The notes under the pieces were generated by a model. The model was given only the letters and a program-made list of their open reading frames with translations, was not told the origin of the DNA and searched no databases. From contig JAJEKV010000012.1 in NCBI GenBank assembly GCA_021234155.1, forward strand, positions 9,514,448-9,578,447: a stretch of DNA of 64,000 nucleotides, written 5' to 3'. Numbering within the stretch: position 1 is the stretch's first letter; each line of letters opens with the position of its first letter. Made by a program: the position numbers and the translations under genes. The stretch is from Isoetes taiwanensis. Lineage: Eukaryota; Streptophyta; Lycopodiopsida; Isoetales; Isoetaceae. Below, piece by piece: positions 27,104-37,988 of this stretch.

Positions 27104-28264
27104 TTATTTACGATGCATCTTCCCCTCTAAGGCGCTACACCTGGCAATCAGGCTTGTAAGCTTACCGCCGACTGCGGGGTTGATAGCATCGTTGATGGTG
27201 CGGCCTTGGGATTCGCGCATAAAATCCGGATAATGCTTGTCAAGGTCTATCTTCATCACCCACGTAGCATCCTCAACTGGTAAGTGTTTCCACTTAACCA
27301 AATATTGCAACATTTGAGTCCTTCTGGTTTGTTTGTAAGCTCGATCAAGAAGGGCTTCAGGCACTATTTCGAGTTGCTCTTCTGTCATTTCTAGGAGGGT
27401 TGGAGTATCCCAAACCTCCTCTGGATCAGGGGTGTGTTGCTTCAGAAGACTCACATGAAAGACCTTATGGATCTTCAAGCGGAGTGGCAACTGTAAGCGA
27501 TATGCTTGTTCTCCAACGCGCTCAATAATCTTGAAGGGTCCAGCCCATCTGGGGGCCAACTTTTTGCAATTGCCAATCTTAAGCTTGGCTTGCTTCACTT
27601 TAATCTTAAGCCAAACTGATTCGCCCACCTGAAAAACGCGTGGGGTTCTGTGCTTATCAGCTACACTCTTCTGATGACTGCATGCAGCTAATAAGTAGCC
27701 ACGAACTTCTTCGACCAGAGCCTGCATCTCCAGGAGGAGTTTTTGAGAAACCTCCACCTTAGAAACGGGGTTGTGCCAAGTGTCTGGAGTAAGACATTGG
27801 TAACCATAGTTTATCATAAAGGGAGACATCCTGGAAGACTCCTGTTTCATGCTGTTATAGGCAAACTCGACCAGATAAATATAGTCAGCCCATTGTGATT
27901 GCTTACTCCACACATAACTTCTTAGCATATCCTCTATAATGCGATTGGTACGTTCTGTCTGACCGTCTGTTTGAGGATGGTATGTTGTACTCATAGCAAG
28001 CTTGGTCTGAATGGTGGCAAAAAAATCTTTCCAGAATGCACTTACAAATTTGGGATCCCTATCTGACACAATTACTCGTGGCATTCCGTGTAATCTGAAG
28101 ATCTCCTTGGCAAATAGCAGAGCAGTATCAAAGGCTGTATCCGTGGTATGGCATGGCAAGAAATGAGCCATTTTCGACAATTTGTCGACCACAACCATTA
28201 AGGCATCATACCCCCGGAGAGTTCTTAGAAGGCCCACAATGAAATCCATGTTATCACTTCCCAT
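27104..28264 (-). pseudogene. Gypsy integrase core and chromodomain-like tail
   Basis: The frame reads [20 protein letters not shown] with catalytic Asp in VVDKLSKMAHF, the second in VSDRDPKFVS and the Glu in QTDGQTERTNR (the D,D,E triad). The GPF/GPY-like motif is RWAGPFKIIERVG, followed by LPLRLKIHKVFHVSLLK. Near the end YLVKWKHLPVEDATWV resembles the chromodomain of chromoviruses, which guides insertion to particular chromatin (family knowledge). A one-base loss near 28245 separates this frame from the RT-RH frame: upstream reads WEVITW and this frame picks up at MDFIVG. The polyprotein is therefore broken here. Confidence 0.92.
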
Positions 28265-29994
28265 TTGGCGTTTGGCACATCGAGAGGTTGCAACTCGCCT
28301 GGAATCCTTAACTGCTCAGCTTTGGTTTGCTGGCATACCTGGCACTGCCTAATGTACCTGGCAATGTCCTTTTTCATAGAAGGCCAGAAATAGCTGGAGC
28401 GAATCTTAAAGTAGGTTTTCATAAAACCTGCGTGTCCAGCTGTGTCATGAAGAATGAGCTTCCGTACTCCTGAAGTCCCCGGTACACACAACTTATCCTT
28501 GTGATATATTAAGTTGCCCTCTTTCTTATATGCTCGAAAAGCGTCACGCTCTGTATCCGTGCGAGCTTCCTTAGCCAAATTATCCCAAATGTCACAGAAC
28601 TCCGGATCTGTGGGCAAGGTCTGCTCTATCTGTTTCCCAAACTCACTGGTGAGCGTAGAAATGGCATTACAATGGGTTCGGGTTACCAAGGGATGGCGTG
28701 ACAATGCATCCGCAACCACATTGTGCTTGCCAGGCTTGTACATAATCTCAAAATCATATTCCTCCAGAAATTCCATCCTTCTCTGGCGGAGGTTGAGATT
28801 CGGCTGGGTGGATAAATAACGGAGACTCTGATGATCCGTATCCAACTGGAATCTTCTACCAAGAAGGTAGTGTCTCCATATTCGCAAGGCACGGACAATG
28901 GCTAACAATTCCTGATCATGGGTAGGATATCGCTGCTCTGTCTCGTTCATCTTCTTTGAATCATAAGCAATGACCCTCCCCTCCTGCATTAGGACTCCAC
29001 CGGTGGCAATTTTACTGGCATCCGTCGCCACTAGCTTATCCTGCTCAGGATCGGGTAACGTGAGAACTGGTGCTGATGTTAAAGCATCCTTAAGTTGCTG
29101 GAAACTGCCCTGAACTTTTGTCTTCCAGTGTTCCATCCAATCCCTCACTTTCTCATGCTTCGTGAGATTTGTAAGAGGGGCTGCGATCTTTGCAAAATCC
29201 TTTACAAATTTTCGATAATATCCTGCTAATCCCAAGAAACTCCGGACTTCGGAAATATTCCCTGGAATAGGCCATTCTCTTACGGCCTCTATCTTTGCTG
29301 GGTCTGTAGCAATTCCCTCTGCCGAAATAACATGGCCCAAATAATCGACCTTCGAAGTGGCAAACTTGCACTTAGAGAACTTGGCATAGAGCTGATGACG
29401 TCTTAGCTTTTGTAGGGCTAGCCTAAGATGTTTCTCATGCTCCTCCAGGGTCTTACTATAGACGAGAATGTCGTCAAAGAAAATAACAACAAAGTCATCC
29501 AAGTATTGTCGAAAGACATCATTCATTAGTCGCATGAAAGTTGTTGGGGCATTAGTTAATCCAAAAGGCATAACTGTAAATTCATAATGCCCATACCTAG
29601 TGCGAAAAGCGGATTTATGGATATCCTCCTCTTTAATCCTTATCTGATGGTATCCGGAGCGTAGATCAATCTTTGAGAAATACTTAGCCCCTTGCAACTG
29701 ATCCATTAGGTCATCTGCTCTAGGCAAAGCATAGCGATTCTTGATGGTATGCTTGTTGAGTTGCCGATAATCAATACACATCCTCAAGGAGCCGTCCTTT
29801 TTCTTAACGAAGAGGATAGGAGCGCCAAAAGGCGAAACACTAGGTCGGATGAAACCTAGGTTTAGTAACTCCTGAAGTTGCTTCTTAAGTTCTGCCAACT
29901 TTGGAGGACTCATACGGTACGGGGCCTTGCTGGTAGGCTTGGTACCCGGCTCTAAAGCTATTTCACATTCCACCCCTCTAAAAGGAGGGAGCTT
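28225..29994 (-). pseudogene. Gypsy reverse transcriptase, RNase H and integrase zinc finger
   Basis: The RT motifs are [51 protein letters not shown] and the active site [12 protein letters not shown]. RNase H follows with [25 protein letters not shown] and [12 protein letters not shown]. The integrase HHCC finger comes last (HDTAGHAGF...CQVCQQTK). The frame continues directly from gag-protease through an in-frame TAG (29997-29995). It ends at a frameshift after WEVITW. Family-typical length and motif order leave no doubt about identity. Confidence 0.95.
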
Positions 29995-31767
29995 CTAGAT
30001 CTCATCTGGAAAAAGGTCACCGAATTCTCGGAGAAGATGAGCAATCCCCTCTGGCAAGGTATCGATTACTTGCTTCTGTTTAGCATCTGACTCTATGGAA
30101 GCAAGGCTAATGATGCAAAGGAGCTTTTCCCTGCGTATAGCTTTATCTAACTGCCTGATGGAGATAGACTGCATGATAGGGTTGAATGGTTCACCTCTGA
30201 TAGTCACGCGGGCTCCATTAGCTGCGTTGAAGGTAACTTCTCTCTTCTCGCAGTCTATGTTGGCTTTTGCAGATGCCAAGAATTCCATACCAACAATGAG
30301 GTCATATTTGCCAATATCCATCAATTCGGCACCCAAAGCAACCGGTGCACCTGGCAACTGCATCTTAAGATTGATGCGGCGGCCGTGAGTATGCCTGACC
30401 TTACCACTGGCTAGAGTAACAGGTCTTGATCGGGACCTTAATGTTTCAAGCTGTAAGACCTGGGCCATCCTAGGAGAAGCAAAGTTATGTGTACTTCCCG
30501 TATCCATAAGAATTACGAAAGGCTTACTGTCTACTTGACCTATGGTGGAAATGACAGCAGGCTGACTTTCCGCATTGCCGGTTTCTATAGCTGCAAGGAT
30601 ATGAGACGCACCGTGAATGTACTCAGGAGCCTCCTCTTCGGCAGGTAAGGTCGACTCTAGATCATCCCAATTGAGGTCAGCCATGGCCAGCTGGGCAGTC
30701 TGCGTAACATAAGGACAATTGTGCATAAAGTGGCCGGGCCGCATACACCTGTAGCATGCCTTATCCCAGCGGAGCTGCTCTCGGGCTTCCTTAGGAATAG
30801 ACTGTAAGAGGTTCCGTACTTCCTTACCGACATTGCTCTGTTTATCCGGCGTGGTGAAGGTAACTTTCTTTTCCTGGCAGCCATAGGAATTCTGCTGAGA
30901 GGGGCCCGGACTTGGCAACCGGGGTTTGTACGCTGTGGATGGCCGGGGCTGCGAGTAAGGAGCAGGACGCGGATACTGGTTTCTTGGTGTGTCCTCCTCG
31001 AGGCTCAATGCCTTAGCCTCAGCCTCCGCAACTGATTTTGGGTCTATGGCTTTAACCATCCGTTTAATTGATGGGGCCAACCCTTCAATATAACCCTCTA
31101 CGGCTCTCTTTTCATTCATACCTGGTACATACAGCCTCAAGCGCATAAACTCATCAGTGTAAGCCTGAACCGTCATACCCTTCTGCTCCAACCTATAAAA
31201 GGTCTGAATCTGCTGGCATTTGTGCGCACGAGGCACATAATGCGACTTGAAGGCCTTGGCAAACTTCCTGAAGTTGCATCTGCTCCTGTCCAGATGCTTG
31301 GCCCTGGCATAGCCCTTCCACCAAATACGGGCAGCTCCTGTAAGGTTGGTGGTGGCAACCTTTCCTGTATCCTTCTCCGTCATACCATAAGACTTCCCAA
31401 ACTCCTTCATCTCGTCCAACCAGGATTCTGCATTTAGTCCGCCTCTGGATTTCCCATCAAACTGGGCCAATTTCCTATTCTTCCATATACTAGTTATAGC
31501 TGTATCAACCGTCTTACGGTATTCCTTATCCCGGCGCTTTGCATGGTCACCAGCTGATACCGATGATCCAGAAGACACCGAAGTGGTTGAGCGTGAGGAA
31601 GTGGCACTATCCTTAGAGGAACTTCGGTGACGCTTAGCATGAGGCCTCCTTGGTGCAGGTACATGACTGGCTCGGGGGATGGTCGTTGTCTGTGGGACTC
31701 GGTGGTAGCGAGGTAACTCCCATTCCATCTTCCCGGGTTTGCGGCGGTGGGTTGGCATGCAACACAT
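29995..31767 (-). pseudogene. Gypsy gag and aspartic protease
   Basis: The first ATG is at 31767; the open frame reaches 31872 without an earlier ATG. The gag core has KSHYVPRAHKCQQIQTFYRL and TVQAYTDEFMRLRLYV (retrotransposon gag family). The nucleocapsid zinc knuckle is CYRCMRPGHFMHNC (CX2CX4HX4C). The protease active site is ILMDTGSTHNFASP, with YDLIVGMEFLA further on. The frame ends at TAG after FGDLFPDEI, but the next codons continue in frame as [12 protein letters not shown] into RT. The stop is therefore either a point mutation or a readthrough site; the codon context gives no strong readthrough signal. Confidence 0.93.
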
Positions 31768-32129
31768 AGGCTTGTAACTTCGCCTAACCGCCTTTTCATT
31801 AACATCGGTTCTGTTCGTGTGAGTCTCTCCGGCATTTGAAGGTGTTTGCCGGTACAAGCATGTTATTGTCAATCCGCCTAAATCGAAAGCATGAAAAAGG
31901 TATAAGCATATTTATAACATATAAATTCTTACAAATTTTATCATGTCGGACAAAGGGTAGAGAAAGAACATGGGGGAAATTTATTATTATAAGAGGAAAA
32001 ACTTTGCTATTACAGTTTCACACCAAAAGTTGTTACAGGAGTATTACATAAAGACAACATGATACAACTGGAACTTAAAGTTGAGCTCACAAACAGCATG
32101 GAAAAAAAACGAAACTGGAAAGACCCGGC

Positions 32130-32587
32130 CTAGGGGTTCGCAAAGGGGTACAGGATCGAGTAGCGAACACTCTCGCGCACAGCCCTAACGAGCTTGTAGC
32201 GTGCCCAGGCCTGGACAATTACTGGTTGGTATTCCCACATTGGGCTAACAATGAGAAGATTGAAAAACCTTCTCAAAGCATAGAAGAGTTGCCACAGGTG
32301 GTCGTTAGCGTCCTCGAAGGCTTCGTGCCTGGTCATGCTCCAGTAGTCCCATGTGCGGCACAGAGTTTTCTTCAGGTCCTCAAAAGCTCTGTCCCTGAGG
32401 ATATTAACTATCTCCACCCCTTTGGCTGGATCATAGAGTTCTCCTGGTGGCGGGGGTTCCATCTCGTAACCTTCATCCCATTCTGGATATTCTCCATATC
32501 TCTGGCCATAGTCCTGTTCGGGCGGCCCTGGATCCTCCCTCCTGATCAGATCTGTAATCCTCTCTTCATATTCCAGAAGAGTTTCTT
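32130..32587 (-). CDS. Gypsy extra ORF C, unknown function
   Basis: Open from a possible splice acceptor (TTGTCTTGCAG ending at 32588) to the stop at 32130. The first ATG is at 32462 (110 aa). The upstream part is acidic and proline/tyrosine-rich (EQDYGQRYGEYPEWDEGYEM). The rest is helical and aromatic-rich (RTWDYWSMTRHEAFEDAND, LFYALRRFFNLLIVSPMW). I do not recognise it. It lies in sense orientation between the 5' LTR and gag, so it may be read from spliced element RNA; that is inference. Confidence 0.5.
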
Positions 32588-32809
32588 CTGCAAGACAATG
32601 GCAATGAATATAGAGTGTTGCATAATTTTATCTTACTCTAACTCCAATGATTAGAAGAACTTAACATGGAAAAGAACAATTGTATTCCTCGATACCATAA
32701 TCACAGTCGATCAGAAAAAAAAAGTATATCATATTATAGAATGGCTAAAGAATTTGCCAGAACAAACTTTTACAATCATACGCGATACAAAAATGCGTAG
32801 TACAATTAT

Positions 32810-34190
32810 TTAAGAACTAGGTCCTCCCTCTTCATTTGTAGGCCTAGGAGGTGGTGGTGGCGGTCGGTGTCGCAGCAGAGTCACCCCGGGGTCTACTGTG
32901 GCAGCCGCAATAGATGCAACCTCTGGTGGATAAGCAACGGCCAATGGGGCTGCCGTAAGGAGCTTCATGCTCATCCAGGGTGCAATATCTTGGCCCAAGG
33001 CCATCAGGGCGAGATCCCGTCGCACGAGTACATAGGTAAACGTACGATAGGGAAGCTTCTTATGCCCGGCCAATGTAGAGAGAGCACGGAGGGTCCACCA
33101 TGAAGCTTCAGCCTCCGGTCCTAGATCTCGGGCTATAAAAAGAACTTGGCCCTGCCGAAAAGCTGATAAGAAGAAGCGGGTAAGGTGGTTTCCCAACACC
33201 TTCCCTTGTGGGGTCTCCGACGTGGCCACCTCCTTATCCAAATCCATAGGGACTTCTTCTTCCTTAAGTTCCTGTTGCTCCTCCTTCACATGAGCAGGAT
33301 TATGATATAAATCCTCTCCCTCGTCATCTGACCCGGAGGGAACCTCAACCATATTGATATTTGGGACGTGAGGTCCCATAGCCGTGAAGGCATCTGGTGA
33401 AGGCTGAGAAGCCGGCTCCTGCATCACCAAGTCCCGAAGCCGTAGCAATGTCTCGGCGGGTTCTATAGTCTCTTGGCGGAACTGGAGCAGCTGCTGCACC
33501 TCCGGAGGAAGCTCTATAGAAGTGAAGTCGATGAAATCGTCCATACAATACTCCGCAAGCTCATAGAGCACATGGTCTTTACGCTTGCGTCTAAATCCGG
33601 CCACCATGTGATAAGTCCAGATAATATCATCCAAGAGAAGATATTCTTGCCCTTGGTGATAAATAACTGGAAGGGCATCCAGCCCTGACAAGCCTACAGC
33701 TTGCTCACGGCGCGGTGGCAGCTCTTCCGCGGTCGCCCATGCCTATGTGTTCGTCTTTCCCCTCCTTGGAAGACTCAGGCAGTTTGCCTTTCTCTACAGG
33801 CAAGGTTTCATCCTCGACGTATTGGTCCATGAGGATGGCTAGGGCGAAGGCAACCTCAAGATACTGCCGCCCCTGATGCTGCACAACGGGCAGGTGTTTG
33901 CCCCATCGGAGCTTCCCCTTCAACACATCATATGCATGGGTGTCTCCCCCTAGCATCTCCCGGACTACCTCCCGCTCTAGATACAGTTGGGGAGGATCCC
34001 CAAGAGGAATACACAGAGGGAGCATCTCCTCCATGTAGAAGTCTAAAAATCCGGCATAATCCGAGTGCCACTGCATGTTGGTAATGAGGTCTAGGCGCTG
34101 GCGTAGCAAGGGCCGCAACAGGTCAAAAGGGACTTGCGGATCCCAATGTTCTCCGTCTTGATACCATGCGAGAAGGTCAGCGGCGGCCAT
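32810..34190 (-). pseudogene. Gypsy extra ORF B, unknown function, frameshifted
   Basis: Two open frames: 34190-33705 (161 aa from an ATG) and one ending at 32810 (about 300 aa, open from about 33750 with no ATG before it). A one-base shift near 33,730 would join them. A short motif occurs twice, LPVVQHQGRQYLEV near 33,890 and LPVIYHQGQEYLLL near 33,670, pointing to a duplicated subdomain. The second frame has an acidic linker (SGSDDEGEDLYHN...KEEQQELKEEEVPMDLDKE) and ends in a polyproline tract. No homology is recognised. It is oriented with the element. Confidence 0.55.
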
Positions 34191-34405
34191 GGCGCTAGAA
34201 GGGAGGAGGAAGCAAGAAAAACAGAGAGAACAATTGGAATGCAGGCTAAAACCCCTTTTTAACTCTTTTTATTATTATGCTGATGTCAGCAATTTCATAT
34301 TTAAAATAAAATAAAAGGTTCTTAATATGACGTCTACTAAAGCAAAAAAAGAGTTTTTATTAATTATCAGAAAATATTTACAATGGAAACCCCGGTAACA
34401 CAACG

Positions 34406-35615
34406 CTAAGGACGCTCCCCCCCAATCCTACGGGCGAGGGCTAAATCCTTTGGCATAATGGTAACTCTCTTTGCGTGAATCGCGCAAAGGTTAGCGTCAC
34501 CAAAAAGTGCCACCAAATAGGCTTCAGCAGCCTCTTGCAAAGGTCTGGAAATGGAGGTCGGTCCTGAACTCCTGCGCGATCTCCCGTACCAGCCTCTGGA
34601 AGGGAAGCTTCCGTATCAGAAGCTGGGTGGACTTCTGAAACTTGCGGATTTCCCGCAAGGCCATGGTACCGGGTCGGTACCGATGGGGCTTCCTTTGTGG
34701 GGCAGCTCCAGGCACGGTCTTGGCCCCAACGGCTGGCCGGGATGCATCCACTCGCTCCTGCCTCCGGTCAGAGCTCGCCTTCTTACCAAAGGCTCCGACA
34801 GTCTTTAATTTTTCTTTATATTGACTGCCGGATTTCCGGGCCACGGCCTTCTTCCGGTGCTTAATGGTCGTGTGCCCGGTAGGTATTGGTCCCGGGCCAC
34901 TCCCTGATGCCCCTCCATCCTGCGGGTTTAGCTGGTCCTGCCGAGCCCTCTCCTCCCGTTCGAGCCTCTCCTGTTCCTCCCGGAACTCCCGGGCGCTCCT
35001 AAGACTTTCTTCAGCATGAGCTACGTTACGGCGAAGAAGTTCCGCATGGTACCGGTTGGGTCGCTGAGCCATGTCAATCTGGATCGTCGTTAGGTAATCC
35101 AGACTGATATCAGGGATCGGGGCTCCCCACATGAAGCTCTGGGACCCTTCATGCCATTGGTACGGGGGAACCTCAATTGCCCTTCCATCTATGACGGCAA
35201 GGCCATCCTCTAAGTACCGGTACTCCCTTCCCCGAGCCGCCGTATCTGCTCGCTCTATCTCCCGATGGTCATCTTCCTTGGCCAAGCCTCTGATACGATC
35301 GGCCTCTCTCCTGATGTCCTCCTCCTCTGTATGCCCCTCTTGTTCAGGAGGATAGAACTTAATCAGCATCATGACCATGTCATGTTGCTCGGCGATGGTA
35401 TAAGGGAGCTGGCGAAGGTTCAGCCGGATCAAAAATGGCTCCGAGAAGTGATAGATAGGATAGGGAATCATATCGTTATTCTCAAACCGGTTCACCAACT
35501 CGTCCAAAAGGATGTCGATGAAAGCCGGGTCTGTAGCCATGTACCGGCCGATCATGGCATAAATCTCCACTATGCTTAGGGTAGAAGGGTCCGGGGCGCT
35601 CTTGGTATTGGCCAT
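34406..35615 (-). pseudogene. Gypsy extra ORF A: unknown N-terminal domain fused to a histone H3 (CENH3-like) fold
   Basis: The ORF starts at ATG 35615. Residues 1-240 are unrecognised and include an acidic/arginine-rich coiled segment ([18 protein letters not shown]). Residues about 249-308 form a basic tail starting [14 protein letters not shown]. From residue 309 the sequence is an H3 fold: [39 protein letters not shown]. The frame stops at 34524. In the next frame 34540-34406 it resumes as [20 protein letters not shown] and [20 protein letters not shown], ending GERP. The spacing between FQ and LQEA is 4 nt where H3 has 18, so about 14 nt were lost. KH in the tail, QEAAEAYLV and ARRIGG resemble plant CENH3 more than canonical H3. 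The remaining helices are H3-like. Confidence 0.88.
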
Positions 35616-35902
35616 GGCTGCGGCGCAGAGGTATAAGAAAACAGGCAGTGAGGCGCTTGCGGGAAAGGAGACGGCAATGAGGGCGCTAAGGTTGGCGGAG
35701 CACTAAGGCGGAAAAGCAAAGTCAGATCTGGCGGCGATGGCGGGCGTCGGCTCTGGCGGTCGAAGGCGCTGAAGGCAAGGCGAAATAAAACAGCAAAAAG
35801 AAATTTGAACGGCCAGTTAACTTTTGAAATTTCAAAAATTTTCTTATTAACTTTTTAATTTTGTTATTATAAAATAATTATACGGCGGAAATACGCGGGG
35901 CA

Positions 35903-36085
35903 TACGGTCGGGCGCCGGCTGCATTATACGCACTCCCGCCTCGACTGGGGTTCGTCGAAAAGCAAGCGGCGCCCGAGTTGACTTTTCGGGGCCGCGTTGA
36001 CTCCCATCTGTACGGTCGGGCGCCGGCTGCATTTTCGGCCCTCCCACCGTGACTGCAAGACGATGAAAAGCAAGCGGCGCCCGAG
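35903..36085 (-). repeat. Tandem GC-rich hairpins in the gypsy leader
   Basis: Two units start with TACGGTCGGGCGCCGGCTGC at 35903 and 36011 (period 108). In each, CGGGCGCCG (35909-35917; 36017-36025) is a perfect inverted partner of CGGCGCCCG (35967-35975; 36075-36083), 58 bp apart. They lie 300-500 bases inside the 5' LTR, where packaging or dimerisation signals occur in retroelements. That role is inference. Confidence 0.75.
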
Positions 36086-36390
36086 CTAGTTCTTGGGCTT
36101 GCCCTTGACCATTTTTCGCCTGGAGACGACTGTTCTAGGGTAATTCGAGTACGCCCAATCCAATGGACCCACCTTCTCCGTCTTTTGAGCTACCCACTAA
36201 TATTTACATCTCTTCCAATCTTGGGCCCTCCTGTCGCCCTGTCTTCTTTAAAGCTACAATTCCTTAATTTAACCTAACACCAAACCAAACATCAAAGAGG
36301 ACTAACAACACATTAACTTAGCCTCCTCCTAACTACCGTACTACGAGTTAGTGTTTGGCCAGTGCTATGATTTCGAGTAACCGAAATCAC

Positions 36391-36403
36391 GGCTCTGATA
36401 CCA
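36391..36403 (-). promoter_or_regulatory. Primer binding site for initiator Met-tRNA
   Basis: On the - strand TGGTATCAGAGCC lies one base inside the 5' LTR end. It is complementary to the 3' end of plant initiator Met-tRNA, the usual primer for Ty3/gypsy and Ty1/copia elements. Confidence 0.95.
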
Positions 36404-36404
36404 C

Positions 36405-37988
36405 TGTGACGCTCCCTGAATATATACGGCACCCGGACGTATACATACGGGAACTTTTCCCTCCCATGGCGACCAGCTCGCCATGAGCAGGGCCCTCCGT
36501 CTATTCCGGCCACCCATATTATGGTGCCCGAAAGAAGGACACGAAGGGGTCATTCGGCCCACGCCTTCGATGGGCGCCTACGTCGCGGAAGCATGAATAC
36601 AAGGGTTTAGCACACAACATAAATCATATACAATTAGCCACCACGAAGGGTGGCGCATCCATCCAAATACTAACAACAAAGAATATGCATCTAATCCAAG
36701 AAAACACCCAAAACCCAGGTTCTTCCCCGGCTCAGACTCTAGTGGTGAGCGACTGACGGCTGGGTCTCAGGAGATCAGCAGACCGAATCTTGGCATGGCG
36801 TTGGCTGGCATAGAACATCGGCTAGGGTTGTCCACTCCATCCGCCCCTCCTGTACACACTTTGCAGATGGGTCGATTCACGCTATGGCTTCGCTATAGCC
36901 TTCCGGAGACGCAGACTCAAGGTATCACCCTTTGAGCCTACTCCAGGTTCATGACACCTGGTCCGATGAGGCAGGTCGGGGAAGCGTCCCCTTCCAGGAT
37001 CACAGTGGCTCCATGGGTGAGCTAGAGAATACGTGCCGCATCAGCGACCCCCGCATCCGTACCCGACTTACTCACCCTAATTCTACTCAAAGTGCATGGT
37101 GCCCCATACGGGTCACACCACTACACCCAGGGAGTGTCAAACCCATACCCGGCCCTCTACGTGACCGGCTATCAGACCTAGCCCACTGTAGGAGTCTCAG
37201 GAGCCTTTTATGCTCGTGCAAGACCCCACCCCCTACTTCACCACTGTGTCCCTTGTCCGGTGCTAAGCCAAACCATAGCGTCTATGACCCGGTGGGCTCT
37301 TGTGCACAGGCCGAATCTAGTAGGGTGTTAACGGAAGTACTAGGAGCATTCTATACCCAAGCTCAGAGGCCTCTACCCCCCTTTTAATCCCTGTTTATTG
37401 GAACTGCTAAACTAACTCATAGAGACATCGACCATCCCATAACAGAGCATCATTCATAATTGAAAAGTATTCCTAATTACCAAAGAAGGGTTAATCTCAA
37501 CCAAAACTTAGCCAGAAAAGAATACTAGAGTATTATTCTACAATTTGCAAGTTATACTACCACTAACCAGAGTTTCGGCTGGACCCGTTGTCAAGGGGTG
37601 CTTCCATAGTGATGTACTGGGGTAGTAGCGACAGGTAGAGGGTGTCTTGGCGATTGGGAGACGTTCAGCAACTGTGCTATGAGCGCTTAGCTGCTCCTTG
37701 ATGCTGGCCGGGTCGAAATTGGGGTTAAGATGGGGGTGGCGCTGCCTTTGGTGGCTCAGTTTAGAAACCCCCATGCTGGCCACTCAGGTTATGCCAAATG
37801 GCGCCTTCCCACCATTAGGTGACTTAATAGCAAGTATTTAGATAATTATCCTTTATAATTAATTTAACATAGCTAATTAAATCCCTTGTGGCCAACCCCT
37901 AGGTTATCTTACCCCAGATGGCATATCTATACCGAGTGACGTGTCAATATATTTATACGTACACCGTATAAATACTTGGAACGTCACA
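36405..37988 (-). repeat. Gypsy 5' LTR
   Basis: 1584 bp, paired with 24945-26517. The same TGTGACG/CGTCACA ends occur. It carries a 10-bp insertion (GCTGGACCCG near 37579) and several substitutions clustered at about 36945-37165 relative to the other LTR. Confidence 0.95.

Larger units (their letters stand above)
24945..37988 (-). mobile_element. Ty3/gypsy chromovirus, complete but broken, with extra 5' ORFs
   Basis: A 13.0-kb element read on the - strand. Order of parts: 5' LTR (37988-36405), PBS, leader with tandem hairpins, three unusual ORF groups (35615-32130), gag-protease, RT-RNase H, integrase with C-terminal chromodomain-like segment, PPT, 3' LTR (26517-24945). LTR ends are TGTGACG...CGTCACA. 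Flanks are GCTTG (24940-24944) and GCTTA (37989-37993), a 5-bp target duplication with one change. The PR-RT-RH-IN order and the YLVKWKHLPVEDATW motif place it among chromoviruses. It is inserted inside a DUF7869-type gene. Coding frames carry a stop and several frameshifts, so it is not autonomous as written. Confidence 0.93.

Noticed and set aside
34406-34824. An independent host histone H3 gene
   Set aside because: The H3 fold is in frame with about 245 upstream residues of the element ORF, has no own start or promoter, and lies inside LTR boundaries.
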